64,000 nucleotides of DNA, from the NCBI GenBank assembly GCA_951799425.1, contig OX637395.1, positions 10,828,451 to 10,892,450 of the forward strand. Reading direction: 5' to 3'. The translations under genes and the position numbers were made by a program. Origin of the DNA: Ilex aquifolium (Eukaryota > Streptophyta > Magnoliopsida > Aquifoliales > Aquifoliaceae). Below the pieces are notes generated by a model. That model was not told where the DNA came from and made no database searches. It was given only the letters and a program-made list of their open reading frames with translations. Positions 54,250-64,000 of the stretch are shown here, in pieces. Every line of letters begins with the position of its first letter. Positions within the stretch are counted from its first letter, which is position 1.

Positions 54250-55884
54250 ATGAAAATCCCAAGTGCCTCTTTTCTCTCACTTCTTCTCTTTTTCCTCTTC
54301 TCAATTTCATGGGCAGCTTCAGCTAATACTCATGAACATTTTCTTCAATGTCTTTCCCTCAAACTTCATAACAACACCACAAACCCCCAGGTGATTTACA
54401 CACCAAACAGCCCCTCATATTCATCTATCCTACAGTTTTCCATTCAAAACTTGAGGTTTGCTTCACCCGGCACCCCACGACCTTTAGTCATAATCACACC
54501 GTTTGAGGAATCTCATATTCAAGGAGCTATATATTGTAGCCGAAAACATGGTATAGAGATTAGAGTTCGAAGTGGAGGGCATGATTTTGAGGGTCTTTCT
54601 TTCGTTGCTAAAGTACCGTTCGTCATCATTGATCTGACTAATATGCGAGCAGTCGATGTGAATGTTGAAGATGGCACGGCGTGGGTTCAGACTGGTGCAA
54701 GACTTGGCGAAGTATACTATAACATTGCAAATAAAAGCAGAACTCTCGGCTTTCCAGCAGGTCTTTGCCCAACCGTTGGCAGCGGTGGACATATCAGTGG
54801 TGGAGGCTATGGCCTGCTACTACGTAAATATGGTCTTGCTGCTGATAATGTCATTGATGCTCGATTAGTTGACGTAAACGGAAGAATTCTTGACAGAGAG
54901 TCCATGGGGGAAGACCTCTTTTGGGCTATCAGAGGAGGTGGAGGTGGTAGTTTTGGAGTCGTTCTAGCGTGGAAATTGCAATTAGTTGCTGTTCCAGAAA
55001 CTGTGACTGTTTTCTTTGTAAACAGGACTTTAGAGCAAAATGCAACTAAACTTATTCATCGATGGCAATATGTTGCAGACAAAATTGATGAAAACCTTTA
55101 CCTTCGGGTTCTCCTTCGAAGTGTTCTTTCCAATGGAAAGAGAACAATGTTGGCTTCGTTTGATTCCTTGTTTTTTGGTGGAGTTGATAGTCTACTCCCG
55201 TTAATGCGCCGAGAATTTCCTGAGTTGGGTTTAGTGAAAGAAAATTGTATTGAGATGAGGTGGATTGAAGCAGTACTCAATTTTGCTGGTGGACAATCAC
55301 TTGATGATTTGATAAATAGGACGTATCCGTATACCAGTAACTATAAGTTAAAAACAGACTATGTGAAAGAACCTATTTCTGAACGTGTGTTTGAAGGGAT
55401 ATGGAAAAGGTTTTATGAAGAAGACATCGGTGTGCCTGTCATGGTTTTGAGTCCTTATGGCGGAAAGATGAGTGAGATCTCAGATTCTGCACTACCTTTT
55501 CCGCACAGAGCTGGGACCAAATATGGCATTGTATACCAATCGGGATGGCAGGAAGAAGGGATAAAAGCTTCAAATAGGCACTTGAGTTGGATCCGAAGGC
55601 TTTACAACTATATGACTCCTTATGTTTCCAAGAATCCAAGAGTAGGATACGTTAATTACAGGGATCTTGATTTAGGAGTCAACAACGAAGGTAACACGAG
55701 CTTTGCACAGGCAAGCATTTGGGGTATCAAATATTTTAAGAACAACTTTGACAAATTGGTGTACGTGAAGACATTGATTGATCCTGACAATTTCTTCAGA
55801 CACGAACAAAGCATTCCTACTCTGTCCCCGCAATGGATAAAGGGATTTGGTCATCATCCACAAGTTGGAAGAGACTCTCAGTAA
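54250..55884 (+). CDS. Berberine bridge enzyme-like FAD-linked oxidoreductase (intact)
   Basis: 544 residues, one exon, usual for the family. The start is the ATG of MKIPSASF, since the longer frame opens at TTG. Residues 1-25 form a secretion signal (LLLFFLFSISWAASA), so the enzyme is extracellular or enters the secretory pathway. FAD-binding PCMH domain about 70-245: RSGGHDFEG places His111 and GLCPTVGSGGHISGGGYG places Cys173. Their spacing of 62 equals that of the His and Cys that hold flavin bicovalently in the family. Then WAIRGGGGGSFG, and the C-terminal BBE domain (VNYRDLDLG, DPDNFFRHEQSIP). Several N-glycosylation sites. Family members oxidise alkaloids, sugars, monolignols or cannabinoid precursors with O2 or another acceptor; the substrate here is not deducible. 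In the motif HRAGTKYGIVY a Gly occupies a position that, by my alignment, carries Lys or Glu in characterised homologues. Confidence 0.95.
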   Translation: MKIPSASFLSLLLFFLFSISWAASANTHEHFLQCLSLKLHNNTTNPQVIYTPNSPSYSSILQFSIQNLRFASPGTPRPLVIITPFEESHIQGAIYCSRKHGIEIRVRSGGHDFEGLSFVAKVPFVIIDLTNMRAVDVNVEDGTAWVQTGARLGEVYYNIANKSRTLGFPAGLCPTVGSGGHISGGGYGLLLRKYGLAADNVIDARLVDVNGRILDRESMGEDLFWAIRGGGGGSFGVVLAWKLQLVAVPETVTVFFVNRTLEQNATKLIHRWQYVADKIDENLYLRVLLRSVLSNGKRTMLASFDSLFFGGVDSLLPLMRREFPELGLVKENCIEMRWIEAVLNFAGGQSLDDLINRTYPYTSNYKLKTDYVKEPISERVFEGIWKRFYEEDIGVPVMVLSPYGGKMSEISDSALPFPHRAGTKYGIVYQSGWQEEGIKASNRHLSWIRRLYNYMTPYVSKNPRVGYVNYRDLDLGVNNEGNTSFAQASIWGIKYFKNNFDKLVYVKTLIDPDNFFRHEQSIPTLSPQWIKGFGHHPQVGRDSQ

Positions 55885-56061
55885 AAATTCTTTGATAATC
55901 CTACAAGCAAGGGTCTGCTAGCAGCAAATTACAATTGTTGTATTGCTTTTGATTTTTCGTATTATTCTTTATTTCTCAGATTATATTTTCTTTCGTCTTG
56001 TTCCTTTTCCTCCAAAGACAAGGGGCAAATTTCAAGAAAATCGATGCCTTCGTTGGACTTA

Positions 56062-56067
56062 AATAAA
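56062..56067 (+). terminator. AATAAA polyadenylation signal, copy B
   Basis: 178 bases after the stop codon, matching the site in A. Confidence 0.5.
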
Positions 56068-56069
56068 AG

Positions 56070-56720
56070 TTGAAATTCTTTTGTTATAAATTGTTTTTTG
56101 GTAACTTTAGACTTTATGCTGTGATAAGGAGATCATATTATAACATTTTTCTTAATTTAAAATTAGAAATAGTTATACGCCTCCCAAAAAAGAGAAAGAA
56201 GTGATCAAGAGAACATAATATGCATGGTTCAAAGTACATATTAGTCAATAGTAGTATGATTCGGTCAAGTTGTATCTGATTTAAAACTTTTTTTTTTTTA
56301 ATTGTTCCACGTTTCGTGTAAAGTATGAGTCTTATGCAACTAGGTCGAGTCGTCCGAGGTGTATCTGAGTCAATAGCAAGTCATTCACCTTATTATTACC
56401 AAATTGGCAGATGTAGTGTTGCAATGCCCCAATATGACTTGACCCTTTCATCTTGTGAACGTCTTCTATTGAAAGTTTCGTGTATCTTGTCCGATATCTT
56501 ATCGTGAAACTATAACCAATACGTCTTAGTGTCTTTTGAGTCAATAATTGATACTAAGACATTGAACCATTAAATCAGAAAGGCATGAACTGAAAATGGT
56601 TCTTCTCTATCAAAACATCATGAATGCAGACTTTGAAGGGTCTGTAGAGCCCTAACTTCACCCTCAATAATTTGCCAGCAAGTTTATTATATTGTGAAGG
56701 GAGGATCTGTATTAAATGCG

Positions 56721-56726
<6 letters not shown>
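56070..56726. other. 3' flank of BBE copy B, no gene seen
   Basis: Matches 1,960-2,613. No domain found in the small frames. Confidence 0.6.

Positions 56727-56758
<32 letters not shown>
56727..56758 (+). repeat. (GA)16 microsatellite, copy B
   Basis: 32 bases against 19 in copy A. Confidence 0.9.
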
Positions 56759-56762
<4 letters not shown>

Positions 56763-56780
56763 GCTAAACATATTAATCAC

Positions 56781-57297
56781 TGGTGGAGTCGGAGCCAGTC
56801 ATGGTCCACAAGTCCAGGGGGGCAAATGCCCACCCAAAATTTGTTTAAACTACTATTACCTTTATACATTTGATATATTTTTTCATAAAATTTTATTGTG
56901 CGCACCCTATCATTTTGTGTACATCAATTGAAATAAACTCACACGTAAAAGACTATGAATTTCGGACCTATTTTGAACATGATACAAACACGTTTGAATA
57001 AGTTTTGGGATATATTGGGATCATTTAGTTATTTTTTTAAAAAAATATTATGGGATAATTAGTTATTATATAAAAATTAGGGTCATTGTATAATAAACTG
57101 TATGGTCATTTTGTAAGTACATAAAAAATTGGTTTCACAACTTTAAATTGCAAAAAAAATTGATTTTAAAGAATTCTGAATTATCAAATATGATGTAAAT
57201 AAATATAAGTGTATCCTATTATTTGTATCCATAGAAAAAAAATTATAAATTACAACTAAAGTGTCCACCCAAGAACAAATTTATGGCTTCGCCTCTA
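56781..57297. mobile_element. MITE-like element with GGCGAAGCCAG-type ends, copy B
   Basis: Orthologue of 2,660-3,175 with the same ends and core. Confidence 0.5.
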
Positions 57298-57866
57298 GTA
57301 GCAATGATGAAAGAAGTATTTATTTTAGTATTTAGCAATGAACTAATTTGTTTTCTTGCATTTATTTGGTTAATTAGCATAAAAAATTAATAAGAAGGTT
57401 GCAAAAAAAAATTTATTCTATTGTTTGAAAAGCAAGAAAGTTGCAAGAGAGTTTTTTTAATTCTTCAAATTACCCCTTACCTATATTAACTGTTACAATT
57501 GGAGAGTACAAAAATTAGAAGAAAAACTTTTTAATTTTCTAAATTACCCTTATTCATGTAAAGGTAATGTATTATTACAAATTTTATCACAATGAGATTG
57601 TTTGATCACAGAAGGATGATGTAAATTGAAAGAAAAAAAAAATAAAGTGAAAGGAAAAAATAATATTTTATGAATTTAAATAGAATGATTTTTTTCAATA
57701 ATTTTGGAAAAATATACTTTATAATTGGAAAATGTGATATATTTATACTTATACAAATTATCCTTTACCCATTAGAAACTGTGAATTCCTGTTTTCTTTT
57801 TTTTTTTCCAATGAACAGAAAGATCTTACTTTAGGATGTAAATCTATGTTTAGACTAAATGAATTA

Positions 57867-58587
57867 GGATGTGTTTATTAACCCAAATTCTGCACTTAAA
57901 ATAAATGTATTTGACATTTATTAATTAAGTTTGTTTGATAACTAAAATTTGAATATCTTAATATATTAAGTACTGTTTAAAAATATGCTAAAATATTAAG
58001 TAGGAGATCTCTTAATTAATTTTGAAAACAGAAAAACGCTGAACAAAAGCATTTTTAATAATATTTATAATATGATAATTCTACTCCAAAATATTTCACA
58101 ATCTTTTTAAAACTCTAATTATTCTTCTCTCCAAAATCCCTAATATCAATCCTCCTCACCACCGTTTCTTTTTTCTGCCGTCTTCTTTAGCGATCACACA
58201 CATACATGCAAGTTACTTCTTCCCTTTTAATAATCTTTGTATTCTAGTTGTAATTTTTAAAATTTATGACAATTGACAGCTTTATGTGATCAATTTAACT
58301 TAAATTAATTTTATTATTATGCATACTGCAATATGATTTGTGATGTAAATTAAAATGATTTGATATATCGTAATTTTTTATTAGATAAAAATATATTTTA
58401 TAAATATTTTAAAAATAAAGAGTGAAAGGATAAAACTGAAAATTAATTTATTTTTAGACATTAGTTCTGTGTAATTATCAAACAGCTCAATTCGGTATTT
58501 AAATTTTAATAGATACCAAACAGTCTATAAATTCAGATTTTAACTTTCAATTTTTAGACTCTACTTTCAATTTTATTAAACAACACC
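57867..58587. mobile_element. Tourist-like MITE, copy B
   Basis: Orthologue of 3,748-4,457 with the same TTA flanks (57,864-57,866 and 58,588-58,590). It has an 11-base stretch ATAAATATTTT near 58,400 that A lacks but the 24-kb family member has in similar form, so A carries the deletion. Confidence 0.8.
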
Positions 58588-58840
58588 TTAATTACCCTCT
58601 TTTATTGACCAGCTCAACACAGTATTTCTTTCACGTCACCAAACTGACATTTGCATCAACTGGTACTCACTTGTCTTAGAAACATTCTTTTTTTTTTTTA
58701 GTTCAACGATAAAAGGTGTTCGAATCAATTTACGTATATTTTGACAAATTTTTTTCTTGGTCTGGTCAAATGCAAGTCATGCACGTCAGAACAAAGGTCG
58801 GAGATAAACTCCTCATGGTCTGACCCCAATAGGTTACTAA

Positions 58841-59208
58841 GAACATCTCCAACCACACTCAACAAAATAGCTACTCAAAATATATTTAAATATTCAATTC
58901 ACTACTTTAGCTAGCAACTTTTTAAAATTCATCCGAACAACACTCTCTATTTTAGCTAACTACTACACCAAACTTTCACTAACTTCCAATAATTTAAAAA
59001 AAGTAAAACATATATATAGAGAGAGATAGAGAGAAAAAAAGGTAGAGAGAGAATTTAGAGAGCTCAAATGACTCACCACATTTGGTGAGCCATTTGGGTT
59101 AACTAGGAAATAGAGAGTGGAATAGAGAGTGGGTTGGAGAGAATTTTTTGTATTTGACTAGTTAAAGTAGCTAAAAGATAAGAAATAGAGAGTGGGTTGG
59201 AGATGCTC
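58841..59208. mobile_element. MITE present only in copy B
   Basis: Ends GAACATCTCCAACC and, from the right, GAGCATCTCCAACC, flanked by TAA (58,838-58,840 and 59,209-59,211). Copies A1 and A2 show a single TAAG at this position, the empty site. 368 bases, non-coding, with an AG-rich centre. The TAA/TTA target suggests a PIF/Harbinger-type MITE. The insertion postdates the A/B split or was lost cleanly from A. Confidence 0.88.
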
Positions 59209-59211
59209 TAA

Positions 59212-60278
59212 GATTCAAATTCAAAAAATTTAGATTTATAACTCGTATCTATTACCATATTAGCTACCTTGAAGTTTAACCTTCCAGAAACCTTCACCCA
59301 AACCTTCACCCATCTACCATGAAACCTCTCTTTCTCTCTCTCTCTCACTCTCTCTCTTTCTCTCTATTAACCCAACAACAAAAAAACAAGATAAAGGACC
59401 TCGGAGATGCAAATCTGGCAATAGAACCCTTCCACGACGCCTTCGTCGGGACAAGGAGGTCTCCGTCGTCGCCACTGCAATCGAACATGTAATTAGGAAG
59501 ATCGATTGGCCAGCGAGGGAATAGCTTCTGTTTTGCAGTTGTTAATTGTGGGCAGAATGGTTAAAGTCTGAATTGGGTAGTTTGCGAGAAAATCTGCCAT
59601 GATCAGGAGTCCTCTTTCCTACATTTTCTGCCATATTTCGTGCTAAACGAACGCAGAGAATCTGAATTTTTTTTCTATTTTCACTCTCTTTCCACCACTT
59701 CCATGCTAAACAAACGAATCCTTATAAGCTATAGTAAATGGTATGGTGTAAGTGTGAGCTTGGGATTAAAGGAAAAGTACAAGGTAAGGACAAATATGAT
59801 CAATTAGTACTTTGAATATGGTTCTTTTATGCTGCCCTCGAGGACATGCATAAGAAGGTCTTTGTCGATTCCTATATTTTATTCACTTGCTATTTTATCT
59901 ATTGATTCCTGAAATATGAAAGAATTTTTTTTAAGGATTAATAGCAATTTTGGTCTCTAAAGTATGTATTTTTTTTTTGTTAGTTCTTCATTGTATCAAT
60001 TTTGTCAATTTTGTCCCTAAAGTATTGAATACGTGTCACTTTGGTCCCTAATCAGACAATCCGTAATTTTTTTTTGACAGAAATGACCACTTGTAATTTT
60101 TTTAGACGGTATCACGTGCCCAACATGTGATCATTCCGTCAAAAACTTAACGGTCCATCTATGTAGGACCAAATGATACGAATTGAATACTTTTAGGATA
60201 AAATTGATAAAATTGATATAATGAGGACTAAACAGACAAAAAATACATATTTTAATAACCAAAAGTGATATTAACCTT
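59212..60278 (+). repeat. Single copy of the A1/A2 repeat in copy B
   Basis: Matches 4,711-5,783 and 10,492-11,534. Includes the CT-rich tract, an open GC-richer stretch (frameshifted here by loss of a G near 59,449), and the small AAGG-ended MITE at 59,933-60,278. Represents the arrangement without Copia-1. Confidence 0.9.
59933..60278. mobile_element. Small MITE with AAGG(A/T)TAATA ends, copy B
   Basis: Intact orthologue of 11,199-11,534, same inverted ends between T runs. Confidence 0.7.
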
Positions 60279-61326
60279 TTTTTTTTAATGTGTATCGATA
60301 TATCACCATTAAAATGAACAACCAACTATTATAACAAACCCATATAAGCAATAATAATACATGGAAGTTGAAAACATCCACCGAGTAATGAAGAAAAATC
60401 CGAAAAGTTAATGGCTAGATACCGAAAAAAATATTGATCCAAGTAGACATAATAAAAAGTATTTGGCATGACTTCCCAAAAGTTAATGGCTAGATACCGA
60501 AAAAAATATGGCCACATATTTGAAAGGTTAACTTTGGAAACACATCAACCGTCAAAAAAATACTTTGGAAGCACATTAGTTACAGGAAAATGGAAAATTT
60601 TAAATGACACCTATTGTATATTAATGTAATTTTAGGGACACTCCTTGTAATTTTTGAAATATTACTATATTCCATTGTAAATTTATGTTCATTTCTCAAT
60701 GTACCTCTATCATTAGGATCGTCACGGACAACTTAAAAGAAACAATTACAAGAATAGCACCATTTTACAATTTTATTACCGATTTATGGCAGTTTCAAAC
60801 TAATTTACCAAACTGTGACATTTTTTAAAAACAAAGTCAATCCTACGTTTTAGAGTAAAACAGACTCACCAATTACGCTTTTTGATGAAAAGCAGAATCA
60901 AAAATACCGATTTCATGAAGGATCATTCTTTTATAATAATGTGTCATAGTTATAGAAAGCCGAGTTGTTAACCCCGTTAATTTTCTCAAGAAAGCAGGGT
61001 TGTTGAATCCGTTTTTTATGAGAAAATAGTCCAACAACCCTGTTTCTTAATCAAAATTTTCCCAATTTTCCATTTTTGTTATCCAAACTTTTCCTCCTTT
61101 CTATATCCACTTTTTCTTATAAGTTCCATTCAACATAACGTTTCATAGAGAAAATAATTTGTTTTTCATAAGTGGCATTTTTATTGAATTTAACGAAAAA
61201 TAAAACAATGGTATTAAATTAAACATTAAAATGGTACAAGAAACTAGACATCATGATCAGATAAACTTAATATCCCATAGAACATAAACACTGATGAAAA
61301 CAAATGGTACTAAAGGAAATAGTTTT
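60279..61326. other. AT-rich non-coding DNA, copy B
   Basis: Matches 11,535-12,550. Has extra sequence around 61,015-61,042 relative to A. No gene seen. Confidence 0.6.
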
Positions 61327-61740
61327 CAACCAAATAGTACAATGCCCTTAAAAGATTTAAGGGTCACATATTTTTCTCTAAGTGGACCATGTTCATAGCA
61401 ACATAGCGGTTTACCACACACACACAAACTAGTAGGTAGATATTTTTTGAAGTTATCATCACTTGAATCAGTAAAGTCGGAAAGATCAAGGTTGTTTCCT
61501 CTAAAATTTTAATAATGGCATTGTTAGAATTGAAGTGCTCAATTTTTGCATATTTAATTGCATGAAAATGATCAAACCGACGTTGAATTTTATCATTTCA
61601 TGTTTAAGTCTTGCTATGATCTCGTCATGATTGGTTGAGTTCCATGGATGGTATATATCAACCAAACGTGTCTTTGGTACTGATATTCCGTGCCAACGAC
61701 AATATTCTTCAAGTTCACAATATTTATCATAGAACGCTCA
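61327..61740 (-). pseudogene. Degenerate protein-like region, unknown family, copy B
   Basis: Counterpart of 12,551-12,969 with the same CELQEYCRWHG-type stretch and Cys-rich end. A deletion of two or so bases near 61,596 shifts the frame relative to A. Confidence 0.4.
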
Positions 61741-62129
61741 TCACCTCAGTGTACATTCGATATGAGCACCCCAGAGGCGGATTATAGGTTACAGACCCAA
61801 TAATTACATGGCCAACGTGTCCTAAAGGGTCATGATTGTTGATGGGCTTATTGTGGAACTCACGCTTTCATCTATATCATGTTACACCACTGTAATATGT
61901 CCATAACAAGGCACTATGTTTCATGATGATGGTCGGTCATTTGATCTTTGACGATGGTTGCATGTATATGAACTACTTCATTGATTGCACAATGAAAAAC
62001 GTTTGTTGGTTTAGTTGGAATGCTTATTTGATGTGTGCCTAGCCATTTTTTTCCATGTTTTACACTGATAGGACTGATGCTTTATATAGGCGTGGTTAAG
62101 GATCTTTATACCAATGAAATTGTTAAATA

Positions 62130-62380
62130 TTTGAAATGACTTGACACTGATAAAGTCACGATATGACTTGACACTAATAAAGGCAGCATATGACTAAACA
62201 CCGCCAAAGTCAGGATATGACATTGATAACACTTCAAAAGTAGACATGACATTGATTAAAGGCCTAATATTAGTTATACATGACAATGGTTACACAAATA
62301 AACACTGATAAAGTAAAGATATGACTAAGCACAGATAACACTGAAAAAACGGAAAAGACTAAACACCAAATAGATATGAC
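62130..62380. repeat. Degenerate short tandem repeats, copy B
   Basis: Counterpart of 13,348-13,600 (GACTTGACACTGATAAAG-like units). Confidence 0.6.
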
Positions 62381-62894
62381 AATACGTATTGTGCATTACA
62401 TTTTGTATTCTTCATCTTACATATATTCATCTGATAAGTATTGTTCATTATTCAAGACATTATTACACTCGATAGATGTAAACTCTCTTCCATATGCAGT
62501 TCCTATCATGTCTATTGCAAGTTGGAGAAAATAATATCAAAACCTGCGCATCAACGTCTCTCCTTTCGGACTTGACTAAATGTTGATTCATAGTCTTCTT
62601 TATTCCTTCTTTGCATCGTTAGTAACCGTCGATGTGGCACCCACAAAATGAAACGCCAGTGCATAATGTGTCTGATTTATTAACATGAAATGTCCATTCT
62701 TGTCATAGTCCATCATAATACCCTTTGACGTGTGCGACTGTTCGAAACTATTGAGCCTCTGAATGTAGACATAATTTAGTATATGTAACATGAAGCACGT
62801 TTAATGTGTTTATATAGTGGTATTTGCTGAATACAATGCAGGAAAAATACAAAATCATGCATTAGTGGGACTTGAGAGGGTCATAAATTTACCA

Positions 62895-63110
62895 TTATGT
62901 AGTTACACAGTGTGTATCAATTCACCAGTATGTAGTTATGTTTCGCCCCAGTGTTGAGTCAATTTATCAGTTTGTACTCACACGGTTCTATGTGACTAAG
63001 AGGGGCTATAATTACTCACAACATATTTAGTCAATTCACCATTCTGTACTCAAACAATGTTTAGTCAATTCAACAGTCTCCTGTCACATAGTCATGTTGC
63101 AGAGTAACTA
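62895..63110. repeat. Degenerate ~50-base tandem repeats, copy B
   Basis: Counterpart of 14,120-14,345 (GTCAATTCACCAGT-like units). From here to 63,913 the DNA is pyrimidine-rich and matches A; no gene supported. Confidence 0.6.
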
Positions 63111-63913
63111 AGATTGCCCTAATATCAATGTCATAGTCATCAGCACTGGACTGGATCGTCTGGTCGAATCGATAAACTGGAGCCTAAACGGTCCGGTATA
63201 TGAATTAGACCACCTGTGAACTAAACCGTCTAAAAACCGTAAAATAGGCCAATTTTTTATAAAATTAGTGAACTTGATAAATTTTTCAAACCGGAAAGTT
63301 CGGATGTCAAGTGATATAAAAAACAAAAATTCCTTTCTTTTTGGGCAATTTTGCCCTAAATTAGTTCAATTTGTCGCCAATCTCCAGTCCTCTCTCCACT
63401 TCTCAATTCTTTGCTTCTCTAGGCATAATGACAAACAGGCACAGGAGACTCACATCTCCATCTCCACTCGATCTCTCTCTACTCTAGCTTCGGTCCTTCA
63501 AGCTTCAACTCAGACTCAAGTGCTCAACTCAACGCCTTAGCCACTCAATGTCTCCTCCCTTCTACTTCTTTCTGTAAGTGTATGTCTTTTTTTTTTCTCT
63601 CTCTCTCTCTACCCCTCTCTCTCATGATTCACGAATCTCACTCGGACTCAGTCATTCTCAAGACATATGTCGTCAATCTCCTTCTAGAGAATTTGGAGTT
63701 TGGACCTTCTCGGCTTCTCCACTCGATCTCTTTCCTCCAGTGGCCTTAAGCCCTCTCTTTCTGTCTTTCTCTTTCTCCCACCCCACACGTAGAGCACACA
63801 CTCACTACCTCACTCGATCTCTTCACCATGCCACAGACCCACACTCGACGTATATTGGTTGATAATTATGTCTAGATACCAATCGACTCACCCTCTACCT
63901 TAATTCAGCATTG

Positions 63914-64000
63914 TAATTTGTAAAAATAATTATAGATCTTACTTATAGATTTATGATTGGAATTAGGAAAAACGGCTACTAAACTTTTGACCAAAGCAAC
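63914..64000 (-). mobile_element. Start of a Copia LTR at the same site as Copia-2
   Basis: TAATT (63,914-63,918) followed by TGTAAAAATAATTATAGATC at 63,919, identical in position and context (AATTCAGCATTG) to 15,140-15,164. The element continues past the window end. It shares the ATAGATTTATG variant with the right LTR of Copia-2. Confidence 0.93.

Larger units (their letters stand above)
54113..63918 (+). repeat. Segmental duplication, copy B
   Basis: Colinear with copy A from its first base to the Copia LTR start. Holds the intact BBE-like gene, the GA microsatellite, three shared MITEs, one private MITE, and the degenerate region and repeat arrays listed for A. It has a single copy of the A1/A2 repeat and no Copia-1. 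The true left edge of the duplicated unit may lie anywhere up to 54,113, since A is cut by the window start. Confidence 0.95.

Overview
The window is nuclear DNA from a flowering plant, most likely a eudicot. It is AT-rich, the host genes are spaced far apart, the intron-type splice sites are plant-like, and most of the sequence is plant transposable elements (Ty1/copia, Ty3/gypsy of the Tat type, a Pack-MULE, Helitron helicase remnants, Tourist-like MITEs). I cannot name a genus. Many computed open frames here start at TTG or GTG; I chose starts on ATG and context instead.

Layout. (1) 1-15,144 and 54,113-63,918 are two copies (A and B) of one segment, in the same orientation. Each holds a berberine bridge enzyme-like (BBE-like) FAD oxidase gene, its 3' flank and about 8 kb of shared non-coding DNA. 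In B the gene is intact (54,250-55,884, 544 codons). In A it is broken by one nonsense codon, Q62 to TAG at 321-323. A additionally contains a Copia fragment (Copia-1, 5,781-10,484) lying between two ~1.05 kb direct repeats. B additionally contains a 368-bp MITE. (2) 15,140-34,511 is a full-length Copia (Copia-2, minus strand, TSD TAATT). It is split by a 12.8-kb Tat-type Gypsy (plus strand, TSD TCATC), which is split by a solo LTR, which is split by a MITE: four nested layers. The Gypsy also carries a separate antisense gene with four in-frame exons. (3) 34,512-36,200 holds eroded pieces of a third copy of the BBE 3' flank. (4) 36,216-41,490 holds a tandem repeat, Helitron helicase exons and host-like exon fragments, including an R3H/SUZ-type exon. 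(5) 42,485-48,937 holds a decayed Copia gag and a large minus-strand LTR with PBS and TATA box. A MITE lies inside that LTR, as does a Pack-MULE (9-bp TSD, ~210-bp TIRs) carrying a PORR-domain gene fragment. (6) 48,938-53,900 is old degenerate repeat DNA. (7) Copy B ends at 63,919, where the same Copia LTR begins at exactly the same site as in A.

History read from the sequence. The shared LTR junction at 15,145 and 63,919 shows that Copia-2 inserted before the A/B duplication. By-eye LTR divergence (about 4% for both Copia-2 and the Gypsy) is larger than A/B coding divergence (about 1%). So the simplest model is Copia-2 insertion, then Gypsy insertion, then a ~54-kb tandem duplication, then loss of gene A. 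Only one host gene, BBE-B, looks functional. No RNA genes, CRISPR arrays or prokaryotic features were seen.
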